Positions 1 to 9,027 of a stretch of DNA of 64,000 bases are shown in pieces. The position numbers and the translations under genes were made by a program. The stretch is from CAYUQT01 sp964596165 (lineage in GTDB: Bacteria; Planctomycetota; Phycisphaerae; UBA1845; JAFGLZ01). The number at the start of each line of letters is the position of its first letter. Position 1 is the stretch's first letter. Location: assembly GCA_964596165.1 (NCBI GenBank), contig CAZQTW010000023.1, positions 14,468 to 78,467 on the forward strand, read 5' to 3'. Under the pieces are notes generated by a model. That model did not search any database and had not been told where the DNA came from. It worked only from the letters and a program-made list of their open reading frames with translations.

Positions 1-51
1 CGAGTCAGTGAGACGAAGGCAGGCCGAACGTTGAGGAAGGAGGGACGCGTG

Positions 52-912
52 ATGCGTTTGTTGTCCTGGTACGGTGTGGCCGGTCTGGCGGTCGTTTCGG
101 CTTTTTCATGTCCCGCGGGCCTGGCGGAAGAACAAGGCCAAGGTGGAGCCATGGCGCCTCGCGATATCATCAAGGCCGGTCGGATTCTCATTATTGCTCA
201 TCGCGGGGCGAGTGCCTACGCACCCGAGAATACGCTGGCGGCGTTCAGACTGGCGGCGAAGCAGGGGGCCGACCTCATCGAAGACGATTACTACGCGACC
301 CAGGATGGGCGGTTGATTGTCATTCATGACAGCACCCTGGACCGGACGACGGACGCCGTTGCCAAGTGGGGCGGCAAGAAGATTCTCGTCCGGTCAAAGA
401 CGATGGACGAGCTGCGTCAACTTGACGCTGGGAGCTGGAAGGACAAGAAGTTCGCCGGCGAGAAGCTGCCGACGTTCGATGAGGCAATCCGGGTCATGCT
501 GGACGGCGGATGTGTGCCGCTGCTGGAGCGCAAGGGCGGCACCCCGGAGCAAACGCTGGCCGAGCTGAAGAGAATCGATGCCGTCGAGAAGGTCGTCGTG
601 CAGAGTTTCGACTGGCTGTTTCTGACGCAACTCCACAAGCTGGAGCCGAAGATCGTGTTAGGGGCGCTTGGCGAAAGGAAGCTTACGGATCAGCGACTGA
701 AGGTTGCCAAGGGGACAGGAGCGGCCGTCATCGGCTGGGAGTACAAGGACATCGATCAGGATGTGGTCGACCGCGTTCACGCGGCCGGTCTGAAGATCTG
801 GGCGTGGACCGCCGACAAGCCGGAAGACATTCAACGCCTGAAGAGCCTAGGCGTAGACGGCATCATCACGAACCGGCCGGATTCCACACGGAAGACCGTC
901 GAGGCGAAGTAG
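52..912 (+). CDS. Secreted glycerophosphodiester phosphodiesterase family protein
   Basis: This protein (286 aa) would hydrolyse glycerophosphodiesters outside the cytoplasmic membrane to release glycerol-3-phosphate and an alcohol. An N-terminal hydrophobic stretch (residues 1-25) ending near GLA-EE is a likely signal peptide. The family signature is present: the HRGAS motif at residues 50-54 followed by PENT, the acidic metal-binding pair E77/D79, and the second catalytic histidine in VIHD (H92). The C-terminal strands include the usual WTxD motif and a terminal GVDGIITNRPD. I chose the ATG at 52 because GGAAGGAGGG lies about 8 nt upstream; a TTG at 31 is in frame but is part of the leader. 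The gene converges on the GH20-like gene that ends 50 nt downstream. Confidence 0.9.
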   Translation: MRLLSWYGVAGLAVVSAFSCPAGLAEEQGQGGAMAPRDIIKAGRILIIAHRGASAYAPENTLAAFRLAAKQGADLIEDDYYATQDGRLIVIHDSTLDRTTDAVAKWGGKKILVRSKTMDELRQLDAGSWKDKKFAGEKLPTFDEAIRVMLDGGCVPLLERKGGTPEQTLAELKRIDAVEKVVVQSFDWLFLTQLHKLEPKIVLGALGERKLTDQRLKVAKGTGAAVIGWEYKDIDQDVVDRVHAAGLKIWAWTADKPEDIQRLKSLGVDGIITNRPDSTRKTVEAK

Positions 913-961
913 GACACAGGTTCTCGGATGACCTATCAGGCCGACATCCGGGCTCGATCGC

Positions 962-3900
962 TCATCGCGACTGAACGGCATATACCTCAATCGCCGGCTG
1001 GCTGCGATAGTCCAGACCGACGCGGAGTTGGTCCAGCGTGTCTTTGGGGCTGGACGGGCACAACTCGCCGTAGATGATGACGTGTGAGGCCGGTGGCGAA
1101 CCTTCGACGCCGACACCGCCCATCCCGCCACCCGGACCGACGACGTGGAGGCCGGCGACTTCGGGTGTGATCACGGCGAGCAGCGGACCGCCCGGGACGA
1201 ACTTGGCGCCCCAGTGGACGCCATTTCGCCGCTCCTGGCACTCGCTCGTACCCGAGATCTTCCTCACCTTACCCGTGTGGCCATCGGAGAAGAGGAATGA
1301 CCCCGGCGTCGGGCTCTCAGCGCCCATCAACGTTATGTCGTCATAGCACCAGAACCAGCTCTGGCCACTGCCCATACACACCTCCACCCACGGGAGTCCT
1401 GCATAGGCGGTGATCACTTTCTCCAGACCTGTCTCATCCGTGCACTTGAGGCGAACCATCGCGGGACCATTGGCTAGGACCTCAATTCGGTTCTTGGCAT
1501 TTCGGTGTGGGCCGTAAATGTCTGCGAAGCCTGCCCAGTCGGCCTCGCCGGGCTGGGTGATGTCTCGCCCGTTCAGGGCCTTGACCTCCCACCGATAGAT
1601 GTGCGCACCCTCGGGGCCGACGAGCAACCGCAAGCGGTCGTTCTCGATCCACTTCGCGCCGTTAGGTCCGTCCGAGCATCGTACGATCGGGCCGGCCTGC
1701 TTGAGATCGAGGGATTGCGCGTCGAAGTAGATCATGAAGTTCCGCCTGCCCTGTCTGGGTGTCGGACCCGTAAGGACAAACGCGAGCCTGCTTTGGTTAC
1801 CCGTCCGTTGGATCTGGCAGGGACGCGGTGTCTGAGAGCCGGTACTCGCGTCCAACTCGGTTGTATAGATGACTTCCCTCGGGTTGGCGAGTATGGGCAG
1901 GTCTACCTCAATCGGCAGGTCCAGACGCGGGCGATCCCCGGCAAGCACGGTGATACCGATTCGCTTCTTGAAATCCGAGATGGCCCACGGAAGATCGGGT
2001 CTGAGCGGTTCTCGCAAGACCCTCGCGGGCCGGGTCCGGCGGACGCCCGTCTCGACGAGTTCGAGTCCTACCGCACCGGCGGGCGGAGGTGATTGCCCGG
2101 ACTTGAGGACCTCCGCTGCCGCCTGTAAATCCGATACGATTTTGGCATATCGCCCGATCAACGCATCGAATCTTTTCGTCACCCTATCAAGGGCATAGGG
2201 CTTGCTCTCCCGGTTCCAAAGGTCGACGTATTGCTGCTTCAGTGCGACATGCTCATTTTGGATCCTGCGGACCTTCGCCTCGGCCTGTTGGACGAACGAC
2301 GATGCCTTGGCAGGTTCCGAGGCGTTCAGGCACGCCTGTTCGTAGATTCGTGCGGCGTCCAGATACGCCAAGGCCCGAGTGGCCATCAGCCGCATCCGTT
2401 CCGCGCCGAAGAGAAAGTAGTCGATCCATTCGCCGTTGACCTTGGCCTCTGCCTTCAGGGCCTTCAGATGCCCCATTGCCGGGTCGAGGAGGTCCAGCAA
2501 CGCATGGGCGTGCTTGCGTGCGGTGGGTTCATCCACCGGCAATCGTCCCATGTCCTGGTCGACGGCCCAGAATCGCGAATCGAACATCGATCCGTAGTTG
2601 GGCAGGTGGTGGGTCTTGCCCAGCAGAGCGATTGCCTGTCCGAAGCGATCACCGGACTCGCCGAACAGCACGGCTCCGACGCGGCGATTGAAATCCTCGA
2701 CGGACGTCGTCGAGCCGTTCCACGCGCACTCGGCTCCCCACGCGAGGCCGTGCCAGTTGGCGGCAAAGAAGTTCTCACCGTCGTCGTCCCAGGTGGTGTT
2801 CCACATGCCCAGGGCGCCGTGCTTGAGGCCGTCGCGGACGTAGTTCTTGATATTCGTGACGGCCACTTCGAAGTCCGGCAGGATGCGGCTCCAGCAACTG
2901 ACGCCCGGACACACAAAGAACTCGTACCCTGACTTGGAGAAGGGGGTGATCGCATTGTCCCAAGACGGCCTGGGATCGTAGCCCCACGACAGCATGATCG
3001 TGTCTTTGGGGATTTTGGGCAGATGCTCGGGGTGTCGAAGGATGATGTCGCCCCACATCATCATCCGCTTGCCGTACTTGTCCCTAAGCACATTGTGGAT
3101 CCGACGGATGTGGTTCGTGTAGACGCCACCGACGCCGATCTTTTCGGCCAGGGGCTTGGACGGTCCGGTACCCAGGCCATCGGTCTCGTCGCAGCAGACG
3201 TTGAAGAGCTTCGATTCAAGCAGGGGGGCTTGTTCGGAATAGAGGTCGTCCAACAGTTGGTAGGTGCCTTCAATCGTCGGATTCAGGATGTCCGGCGTTT
3301 CGCGGAGGTTCTTGTAGGCATCAAGGCCGAGGATGACCCCGAAGTGGCCGAAGGACTGCTGGTTGCCGATGATTTCGACGCCGCGAAGCTTGGCGTATTG
3401 CACCAGCGCCTTCAGTTCGTTGGGCGTCAGGCTGCCGTCCTTCGGTCCGATGAGCGGATGCTTGCTGAACGCGTATTGGTACTCGAGGTAGTAAGAGAAG
3501 AAGTTCATCTTCAGCAGGGCCGTCGTCCGGATTTCTTCCTCGAGCGTCAGCCACTTGGGGCTGGGCCCGCGCGTGATGTCGTCGGAGTATCCCCGATATC
3601 TGAGCGATGGCCAGTCGGTGATGCGAAGGCAGGGCAACGATCGGTTCTTCAAGTTCGCTCGGATTAGTTGGCGCAGCGTCTGGATGCCGTGGAGCAGGCC
3701 GGCCTCATCGCGCCCCGTTATCACGGCGTGTTCCATGGCGACGGTCAGGGCGTAGCCTTCGGCGTGTTCCGGCGGTGGGGGAAGAGCGCCTCTCAGGCGA
3801 TCCGGAGACATTTTCTCGGCCGAGAGCCACAGGAAGACGGAGTGTGTACCGGTCGCACCGGGTGTTGGAAAGAGCGTTGCCTTGGTGTCACCGGCGCGGA

Positions 3901-4183
3901 TCAGTTCCTCCCTCAGCTCGGCGGCCGCCTGCGACACCGTCAACGTGGCGACGAACCCGATGAACGGTTCCCGGCCGATCGGCATGACCCCCTCCGTGAG
4001 CTGAATCTGCTTCGGGAACGGCACAAGTCGTAGCCGGTTTTCCGGCGAGGTTGCGGGTTCGGCGGCGATTGCCGAGAAGGTACCGACGAGTACGCCGAGC
4101 GAAATCGGGATCGGTCGGCACCGATGCTTCCCCTCGCGCCGGGAGAAAGCCCTTCCCTTCGCGTACCCATTATGGTCCAGCAT
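962..4183 (-). CDS. Secreted GH20-like beta-N-acetylhexosaminidase, long form
   Basis: At 1073 aa this is about twice the size of a simple GH20 enzyme. Residues 27-43 form a hydrophobic export signal after a long basic n-region. Residues 50-180 resemble the GH20b lead domain (opening with LVPFPKQ). Residues 185-560 resemble the catalytic TIM barrel: the DWPSLRYRGYSDD strand matches the GH20 entry motif, SFGH stands for the PGH motif, and D332-E333 in CCDET match the catalytic Asp-Glu pair. GH20 enzymes normally have GGDE there, so the two cysteines are odd. The last 350 residues are beta-rich and unrecognised. AGGAGG lies 7 nt before the ATG. The substrate is probably N-acetylhexosaminides; specificity cannot be read from sequence. 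Confidence 0.75.
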   Translation of the reverse strand: MLDHNGYAKGRAFSRREGKHRCRPIPISLGVLVGTFSAIAAEPATSPENRLRLVPFPKQIQLTEGVMPIGREPFIGFVATLTVSQAAAELREELIRAGDTKATLFPTPGATGTHSVFLWLSAEKMSPDRLRGALPPPPEHAEGYALTVAMEHAVITGRDEAGLLHGIQTLRQLIRANLKNRSLPCLRITDWPSLRYRGYSDDITRGPSPKWLTLEEEIRTTALLKMNFFSYYLEYQYAFSKHPLIGPKDGSLTPNELKALVQYAKLRGVEIIGNQQSFGHFGVILGLDAYKNLRETPDILNPTIEGTYQLLDDLYSEQAPLLESKLFNVCCDETDGLGTGPSKPLAEKIGVGGVYTNHIRRIHNVLRDKYGKRMMMWGDIILRHPEHLPKIPKDTIMLSWGYDPRPSWDNAITPFSKSGYEFFVCPGVSCWSRILPDFEVAVTNIKNYVRDGLKHGALGMWNTTWDDDGENFFAANWHGLAWGAECAWNGSTTSVEDFNRRVGAVLFGESGDRFGQAIALLGKTHHLPNYGSMFDSRFWAVDQDMGRLPVDEPTARKHAHALLDLLDPAMGHLKALKAEAKVNGEWIDYFLFGAERMRLMATRALAYLDAARIYEQACLNASEPAKASSFVQQAEAKVRRIQNEHVALKQQYVDLWNRESKPYALDRVTKRFDALIGRYAKIVSDLQAAAEVLKSGQSPPPAGAVGLELVETGVRRTRPARVLREPLRPDLPWAISDFKKRIGITVLAGDRPRLDLPIEVDLPILANPREVIYTTELDASTGSQTPRPCQIQRTGNQSRLAFVLTGPTPRQGRRNFMIYFDAQSLDLKQAGPIVRCSDGPNGAKWIENDRLRLLVGPEGAHIYRWEVKALNGRDITQPGEADWAGFADIYGPHRNAKNRIEVLANGPAMVRLKCTDETGLEKVITAYAGLPWVEVCMGSGQSWFWCYDDITLMGAESPTPGSFLFSDGHTGKVRKISGTSECQERRNGVHWGAKFVPGGPLLAVITPEVAGLHVVGPGGGMGGVGVEGSPPASHVIIYGELCPSSPKDTLDQLRVGLDYRSQPAIEVYAVQSR

Positions 4184-4487
4184 TGACGATCCTCCTGTAC
4201 GACGAGAGATTCGCGGAATGCGTGCGAGCCGAATGAGTCTGGGCGACGATTGTACAGATGAGGGCGCCCATGGGAAGGACCGTACGGTCAGGGGCGTCGA
4301 TCGCGAGAAACCGACCCAAGGAACGGCCGCGATTCACGGGCTTGGTAAGCCTTATGGCGGCTCGGTTCATCGGGTGCGGATCGCCGCGCTGACGGTCTTG
4401 CGTATGGCCGGGCACGGACGATTACATGACATTGTCGGCGACGCCGGGCACCCTGTTGGCGTGGGATCGCCGGTGATCGACCGGCGA
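4184..4487. other. Intergenic region upstream of the GH20-like gene and downstream of rpoN
   Basis: I see no coding frame or RNA gene here. The right end holds a perfect 10-bp inverted repeat (4465-4474 and 4480-4489, loop GATCG) that runs into the rpoN stop codon. On the minus strand it could end the dnaX-rpoN transcript, but no T-tract follows. The promoter of the GH20-like gene should also lie here; I could not single it out. Confidence 0.4.
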
Positions 4488-5939
4488 TCAGTACCGGATG
4501 CGCTGTCTGGCGGTGGGGATGCGGAGTTGCTCGCGGTACTTGACAACGGTGCGGCGGGAGAGCTTGATGCCCTCGGCCTGCAGGAGGGTGGCGATCTCGC
4601 CGTCGTTGAGTGGCTTGGTCTTGTCCTCGTTGTCGATGATTTCCTTCACGCGGGCCTTGACGCTGTCCCAACTGGTCGATTCGCCGCTGGCGGTCTCGGT
4701 TCCGCCGGTGAAGAACATGCGAAGCGGATAGATTCCGCGGGGCGTCTGCATGTATTTCTCGGCGACTGTTCGACTAATCGTCGACGGATCGCAGCCCAAT
4801 TCCTGCGCCAGGTCATTCATCCGAAGGATCTTGAGCCCCGACGGTCCGTTGTCGAGGAAATCGCGTTGGCGCTGGACGACTATTTTGGCGACCTCGAGCA
4901 GCCGTTGCTGGCGGTAGTGCACGGCGTCGATGATGGCGGACGCCGCCTCGATGTTTTTACGAATGAAATCGCGGGCCGCCCGATCTTGCTTGCTTGCGAT
5001 GAGCAGGCGCCGGTAGAGAGGCGAAATGCGAAGCCTCGGAAAACTTCCCCTAGCCAGCCGAACCGTATAGCCGTCTCCTTCGTCGTCGTAGTCCACGATA
5101 ATATCCGGCGTGATGAGCGGGACTTCGTGTTCCGTAATCAACATTCCGGGATGCGGGTGGAGCTTGGCGATGTTGGCGACCGCCTGCTTGACCTCGTCGA
5201 TCGAGCACCCGAGGGCCTTCGCGACGGCAGGATAGCGGTTCTTCTCGATATCCGTCAGATGATGACGGATGATCCGTTCCTCGATGTCGTGCCGGCCCGG
5301 CATGGCGTCGAGCTGCAGCAGCAGACACTCTTTGAGGTCGCGCGCACCGACGCCCGCGGGTTCGAGTTCCTGAACGGCGAGCAGTGCGTCCTCCACGATG
5401 TCCAACGGCAAGGGCGGGGCCACCGAGGTCATGATTTCCTCGAGGGGGGTTCGAAGGTAGCCGTCCTCATCAATGTGATTGATGATCTGCTCGCCGGCCC
5501 GTTTGATCTCGGGCTTCTCCTCGACGAGCGACCACTGTTGCAGCAGGTACTCCTGCAACGAGATGGGGCGACTGACGGTATTGGCCATCGCATCGAGCTT
5601 GGCGTCTCGCTCGCCGTCGCCGTGCGCCCGGGGGACATAGGGCCGATCCCCAAAATCGAGATCGTATTCTTTTGAGAGTTCCTCGAGGCGGCCAAACCCG
5701 TCGTCCGGTTCATCCCCGGCCGACGGCTCGGCCTCCGTTCGAGCGGGGGCTTCACGGGACGTTTCGGCGACCGGCTGAACCACCTCCAAGGCCGGATTGC
5801 TCTCCATTTCTTGTTGGAGGCGCTGTTCGAGTGCGAGGAGGGGCAGCTGCAGAATGTCCATCGACTGAATGAGCTGCGGCGTCAGTCGCTGTTCCTGACG
5901 AAGGACTTGGGCGGCGATTTGGGAGAGGTACTGAGACAT
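4488..5939 (-). CDS. rpoN: RNA polymerase sigma-54 factor
   Basis: RpoN directs core RNA polymerase to -24/-12 promoters, which open only with an AAA+ activator. The 483-aa protein has the three family parts. Region I is glutamine/leucine-rich (residues 8-50, with QRLTPQLIQSMDILQLP). An acidic linker spans about residues 55-90. The core-binding and DNA-binding domains end in the RpoN box at residues 461-470 (SRRTVVKYRE; consensus ARRTVAKYRE). A GAGG element precedes the ATG. It lies 25 nt after recR, so it is probably the last gene of a dnaX-ybaB-recR-rpoN unit. Its targets in this window include the glnA and amt promoters and a NifA-type activator, listed separately. Confidence 0.97.
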   Translation of the reverse strand: MSQYLSQIAAQVLRQEQRLTPQLIQSMDILQLPLLALEQRLQQEMESNPALEVVQPVAETSREAPARTEAEPSAGDEPDDGFGRLEELSKEYDLDFGDRPYVPRAHGDGERDAKLDAMANTVSRPISLQEYLLQQWSLVEEKPEIKRAGEQIINHIDEDGYLRTPLEEIMTSVAPPLPLDIVEDALLAVQELEPAGVGARDLKECLLLQLDAMPGRHDIEERIIRHHLTDIEKNRYPAVAKALGCSIDEVKQAVANIAKLHPHPGMLITEHEVPLITPDIIVDYDDEGDGYTVRLARGSFPRLRISPLYRRLLIASKQDRAARDFIRKNIEAASAIIDAVHYRQQRLLEVAKIVVQRQRDFLDNGPSGLKILRMNDLAQELGCDPSTISRTVAEKYMQTPRGIYPLRMFFTGGTETASGESTSWDSVKARVKEIIDNEDKTKPLNDGEIATLLQAEGIKLSRRTVVKYREQLRIPTARQRIRY

Positions 5940-5964
5940 TACTCGCCTCTACGGTCCGGCCCGC

Positions 5965-6567
5965 CTAGAGCGGCCTGCGTCCTTCGATGGCATCCGCCAG
6001 CATGGCCTTGGTGGCATACTCCATTTGAGACCCCGTCGGGAGCCCTCTGGCCAGGCGTGACAGGGTCACATTCAGGCCGGCCAGGAGACTTCGAATGTAC
6101 ATCGCCGTCCCGTCTCCCTCCAGAGTCGGGTTCGTGGCCAACACCACCTCTTTCACGTTGCCTTTGCGCACGCGCTCGACCAACGCATCGATGGTCAGAT
6201 CCCCGGGCTCGACGCCATCGAGCGGGGCGAGGTGTCCCATCAGCACGTGGTATACCCCCCGCACCGCGCCCGTGGTTTCCAAGGACAGCACATCCTTCGG
6301 CTGTTCGACCACGACGATCTGCGACCGATCGCGATGCGGGTCCGTACAGATCGGACACGGATCTTCCTCCGTGAGATTATAGCATATGGAGCAGGGATGT
6401 ACGTTCTTCTTGACATCCCGTATGGCGTCCGCAAGCAGAAGGGCTTGGTCCGGCGGCAGTTTGAGGAGGTGGAACGTGATTCGCTCGGCGCTGCGCGGGC
6501 CGATTCCGGGGAGCTTCTGAAGCTCCGCCTGCAATCGTGCGAGGGATTCGCTGACGTGTGGTCCCAT
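5965..6567 (-). CDS. recR: Recombination mediator RecR
   Basis: RecR (200 aa) works with RecF/RecO to load RecA at single-strand gaps. The N-terminal helix-hairpin-helix shows LPGIGPRSAERI at residues 19-30. The C4 zinc finger is C59-x2-C62 and C71-x2-C74. The Toprim domain begins at VVEQPKDV (residue 87), and the C-terminal Walker-B-like region includes GLPTGSQMEYA. I chose the ATG at 6567, which has GGAAGG 5 nt upstream; an in-frame upstream codon at 6591 would add eight residues that do not fit the family. It sits in the common dnaX-ybaB-recR order. Confidence 0.97.
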   Translation of the reverse strand: MGPHVSESLARLQAELQKLPGIGPRSAERITFHLLKLPPDQALLLADAIRDVKKNVHPCSICYNLTEEDPCPICTDPHRDRSQIVVVEQPKDVLSLETTGAVRGVYHVLMGHLAPLDGVEPGDLTIDALVERVRKGNVKEVVLATNPTLEGDGTAMYIRSLLAGLNVTLSRLARGLPTGSQMEYATKAMLADAIEGRRPL

Positions 6568-6639
6568 GATGACCTTCCGCCGTATAGGCACCGGCTCAGC
6601 GAGGGGTGCCAGGGGTTTTCATACCTCCGGTATCCCTCG

Positions 6640-6996
6640 CTAGGGGTCGGCTTGCTGTCCGCCGCCGAGCAAGCCTTCCATCCCCGGTATGTTGAATCCT
6701 CCCGCGACCTGCGCCATGGCCTCCTTGGCCTGCTGTTGGGCCTTTGCGGCAGCCGCCTGGATCGCCGACTTGACGAACTCCTCCAGCATTTCCGCGTCGC
6801 CCGTCTGCAAGGCCTGAGGGCTGATCTTGATGTCGAGGAGTTCGCCGCGGCCGTTCACCTTTGCCGTGACCATGCCGCCTCCGCTTGCCGCTTCATGCGT
6901 TGACTTGGCCAAGCCGGCCTGCGCTTCGGCCAGGCGCTGCTTCATCTGAAGGGCCTGTTTCATCAAGCCCCCCAGGTTTGTCAGGTTTTCAAACAT
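6640..6996 (-). CDS. ybaB: YbaB/EbfC nucleoid-associated protein
   Basis: This small DNA-binding protein (118 aa) is usually encoded between dnaX and recR, as here. Residues 1-40 form a helical, methionine/glutamine-rich segment (LMKQALQMKQRLAEAQ). The central sheet carries the family motif VTAKVNGRGELLDIKISPQAL, and a second helix follows. The C-terminus is glycine-rich. The ATG at 6996 gives the usual MFENL-type start; GGAG lies 11 nt upstream. An in-frame GTG at 7008 is the alternative. Confidence 0.92.
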   Translation of the reverse strand: MFENLTNLGGLMKQALQMKQRLAEAQAGLAKSTHEAASGGGMVTAKVNGRGELLDIKISPQALQTGDAEMLEEFVKSAIQAAAAKAQQQAKEAMAQVAGGFNIPGMEGLLGGGQQADP

Positions 6997-7116
6997 AAAT
7001 GCATTCACTCCGCCTTGAACGGGCTCGGAACGAGGCCGTTCAGTGTCCAAGGACGCCCTGCATCGGCAGGTTTGCGCTCCCGCGAGATTGTGCGTTACCA
7101 GCCGTCGAGAGGGATC

Positions 7117-8670
7117 TCATCCGCCACCTGTCGGTTGGGTCTTCGTTTCGGCCTGACCGGAGGGCCAGTGCTGCCGCGGTGCGGAGTTGTGAGGACCTTC
7201 CTTTTCGATATTGGTCAGCTCCGCGTCAAAGAGCTCAATGGTTCTTCGAACAAGAGGCTCGGCGAGTGCGGCCCTTCGCTCTTCCTTGCAGACCGACGCC
7301 GCTCGATCCGGAACGACGGGGATCGTCTGAGAATCAACGGTCGGTCCGCGATTGGTTGGGTCGGTCGCCGGACGGCGGTGGGCTTGATCGACCGGTCGAC
7401 GCGTCTCGGATCCTCCGGCGGGCGTTTGCGCGGGGCGTGTCGGAGCGCTGCCCCCGGCGCGGCCCGGCTCCGGCGCCGCGACGCGCGGGGCGTGAGCGAC
7501 CTTTGTCGAGGGGGAACCTTGTGAAGCGCCGCCCGCCAGGTTCAGATCGGCGAGAAGCTTTTCGATGGAGGCGAATCGTTCCATGGAGGCCAGCCGAACC
7601 AACGCGGCCTCGGTGAGCGCTCGCCCCGAGCCGCTGAATCGAACGCTTCGCCGCAGCTCCTCGAGTACGGTGATCATGTAGGGGAAGCACGCCGCGTCAA
7701 ACCGGGCGGCTTGTGCACCGAGGCGCTCGCGGACGGGCCCGGGGAGATCGACCAAGGACGTATCGGCGCCGCAGACTCGAATCACCATCAACTGCCGCAT
7801 ATAGTCGATCAGGGCGGCGCAGAGTTGATCGAGGTTGTGCCCCGCGTTGATGCAACGATCCAATCCCTCCAAAGCACCCGCCGGTTCGTTTGCCGCCAGC
7901 CGGTCGACCAGGTCGGCGAGAAGCTCGTCATGAGGTGAAGGAAGTATCTCGTCGATCAGGTCGATGCTTAGTCTGTCGGCGCCGAGCGAGAGCAGTTGGT
8001 CGAGCAACGAGAGCGCATCCCGCATGGATCCGTTTGCCAAGCGTGCGACCCGCCGCACCACAACGTCCTCGGCCGAGACGCCCTCGGCGGCCAGGATCGT
8101 GTTCAGTTGGGCGGCGATCTTGTCCACGCTGATGCTGCGGAAGTCAAACCTTTGACAACGGCTGTGGATCGTTGCCGGGACGCGTTGGGGTTCGGTGGTC
8201 GCGAAGATGAACTTGACGTGTGCCGGAGGCTCCTCCAGCGTTTTGAGCAGGGCGTTAAAGGCGCCCTGACTGAGCATGTGCACTTCGTCGATGATGTAGA
8301 CCTTGTATCGAGCACGGGCGGGTCGATAGATGGTGTTGCTCCGCAATTCGCGGATATTGTCGACGCCGGTGTTGCTCGCCGCGTCGATTTCGATGACGTC
8401 GATGTCCCGCCCCTCGGCGGCCGACCGGCACACGTCGCACGTGCCGCACGGCGTCGTCGTCGGTCGATCGACACTGAGGCAGTTGAGGGCCTTGGCCAAG
8501 ATGCGGGCCATCGAGGTCTTGCCCACACCGCGCGTGCCGGTAAACAGATACCCGTGATGAATGCGTCCGGAGGCGACCGCGTTCTTGAGTGTCGTGGCGA
8601 TCGCTTCCTGGCCGACGATGTCGTCGAAGGTTCGGCTGCGATACTTGCGTGCAAGAACGGTGTAGCTCAT
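7117..8670 (-). CDS. dnaX: DNA polymerase III subunit gamma/tau
   Basis: DnaX (517 aa) is the ATPase of the clamp loader. The AAA+ module has the Walker A motif GTRGVGKTS at residues 45-53, a zinc knuckle (C64, C75, C78, C81), Walker B in YIIDEVHML and the SRC motif after TTEPQRVP. Domain III follows, then a low-complexity Pro/Ala/Arg-rich linker (about residues 385-450) and a short tail, so the tau-specific C-terminus is small. I saw no A-rich slippery heptamer that would suggest programmed frameshifting. A gene for SRP RNA lies just upstream on the same strand, an arrangement seen in several bacterial groups. Confidence 0.96.
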   Translation of the reverse strand: MSYTVLARKYRSRTFDDIVGQEAIATTLKNAVASGRIHHGYLFTGTRGVGKTSMARILAKALNCLSVDRPTTTPCGTCDVCRSAAEGRDIDVIEIDAASNTGVDNIRELRSNTIYRPARARYKVYIIDEVHMLSQGAFNALLKTLEEPPAHVKFIFATTEPQRVPATIHSRCQRFDFRSISVDKIAAQLNTILAAEGVSAEDVVVRRVARLANGSMRDALSLLDQLLSLGADRLSIDLIDEILPSPHDELLADLVDRLAANEPAGALEGLDRCINAGHNLDQLCAALIDYMRQLMVIRVCGADTSLVDLPGPVRERLGAQAARFDAACFPYMITVLEELRRSVRFSGSGRALTEAALVRLASMERFASIEKLLADLNLAGGASQGSPSTKVAHAPRVAAPEPGRAGGSAPTRPAQTPAGGSETRRPVDQAHRRPATDPTNRGPTVDSQTIPVVPDRAASVCKEERRAALAEPLVRRTIELFDAELTNIEKEGPHNSAPRQHWPSGQAETKTQPTGGG

Positions 8671-8761
8671 GGCGCGTCCGTTTGACGATGGTCTGAAACA
8701 AAAGACCGTGCGGCACCCGTCGATTCAGGATATCGCAACATTCGACACGCGTCTGCTCAGG

Positions 8762-8857
8762 TCAGGTTGCCCCACGGCACATAAGGCGCCATGGGTGGGC
8801 TGCTCCGGTCAAGGTCTGACCCGTTGTCCACGTACCCTATTGCATGGGACCCGGCCC
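8762..8857 (-). ncRNA. ffs: Small signal recognition particle RNA (4.5S type)
   Basis: The minus strand folds into a long irregular hairpin of the SRP type. Outer pairs join CCCATG (8848-8843) with CGTGGGG near 8770. Further pairs join ATAGG with CCTTAT, CGTGG with CCATG, and GGG with CCC. These enclose the conserved internal loop GTCAG on the 5' side and AGCAGC on the 3' side, separated by an 11-nt apex, the same spacing as in other SRP RNAs. The apex is ACCTTGACCGG rather than one with a GGAA tetraloop, which lowers certainty. The position directly upstream of dnaX supports the call. The ends are approximate. Confidence 0.7.
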
Positions 8858-9027
8858 TCAACGCCTCCGCGTGTCAAAGCGGTTGTGACCTCCTGAACCT
8901 CATGGGTGCGTTCGGCCCCGCATAACCGGTTTTCGGGTCACCCGCCTTTCGGCGGACTCAGGGCACCGGTAGCACCCCACCTAGCACGGCCTATATCGAT
9001 TGGGACTTCGCAGGATGTTCGTGTTCA

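Noticed and set aside
7117..8670. Programmed frameshift in dnaX
   Set aside because: No A-AAA-AAG type slippery site was seen.
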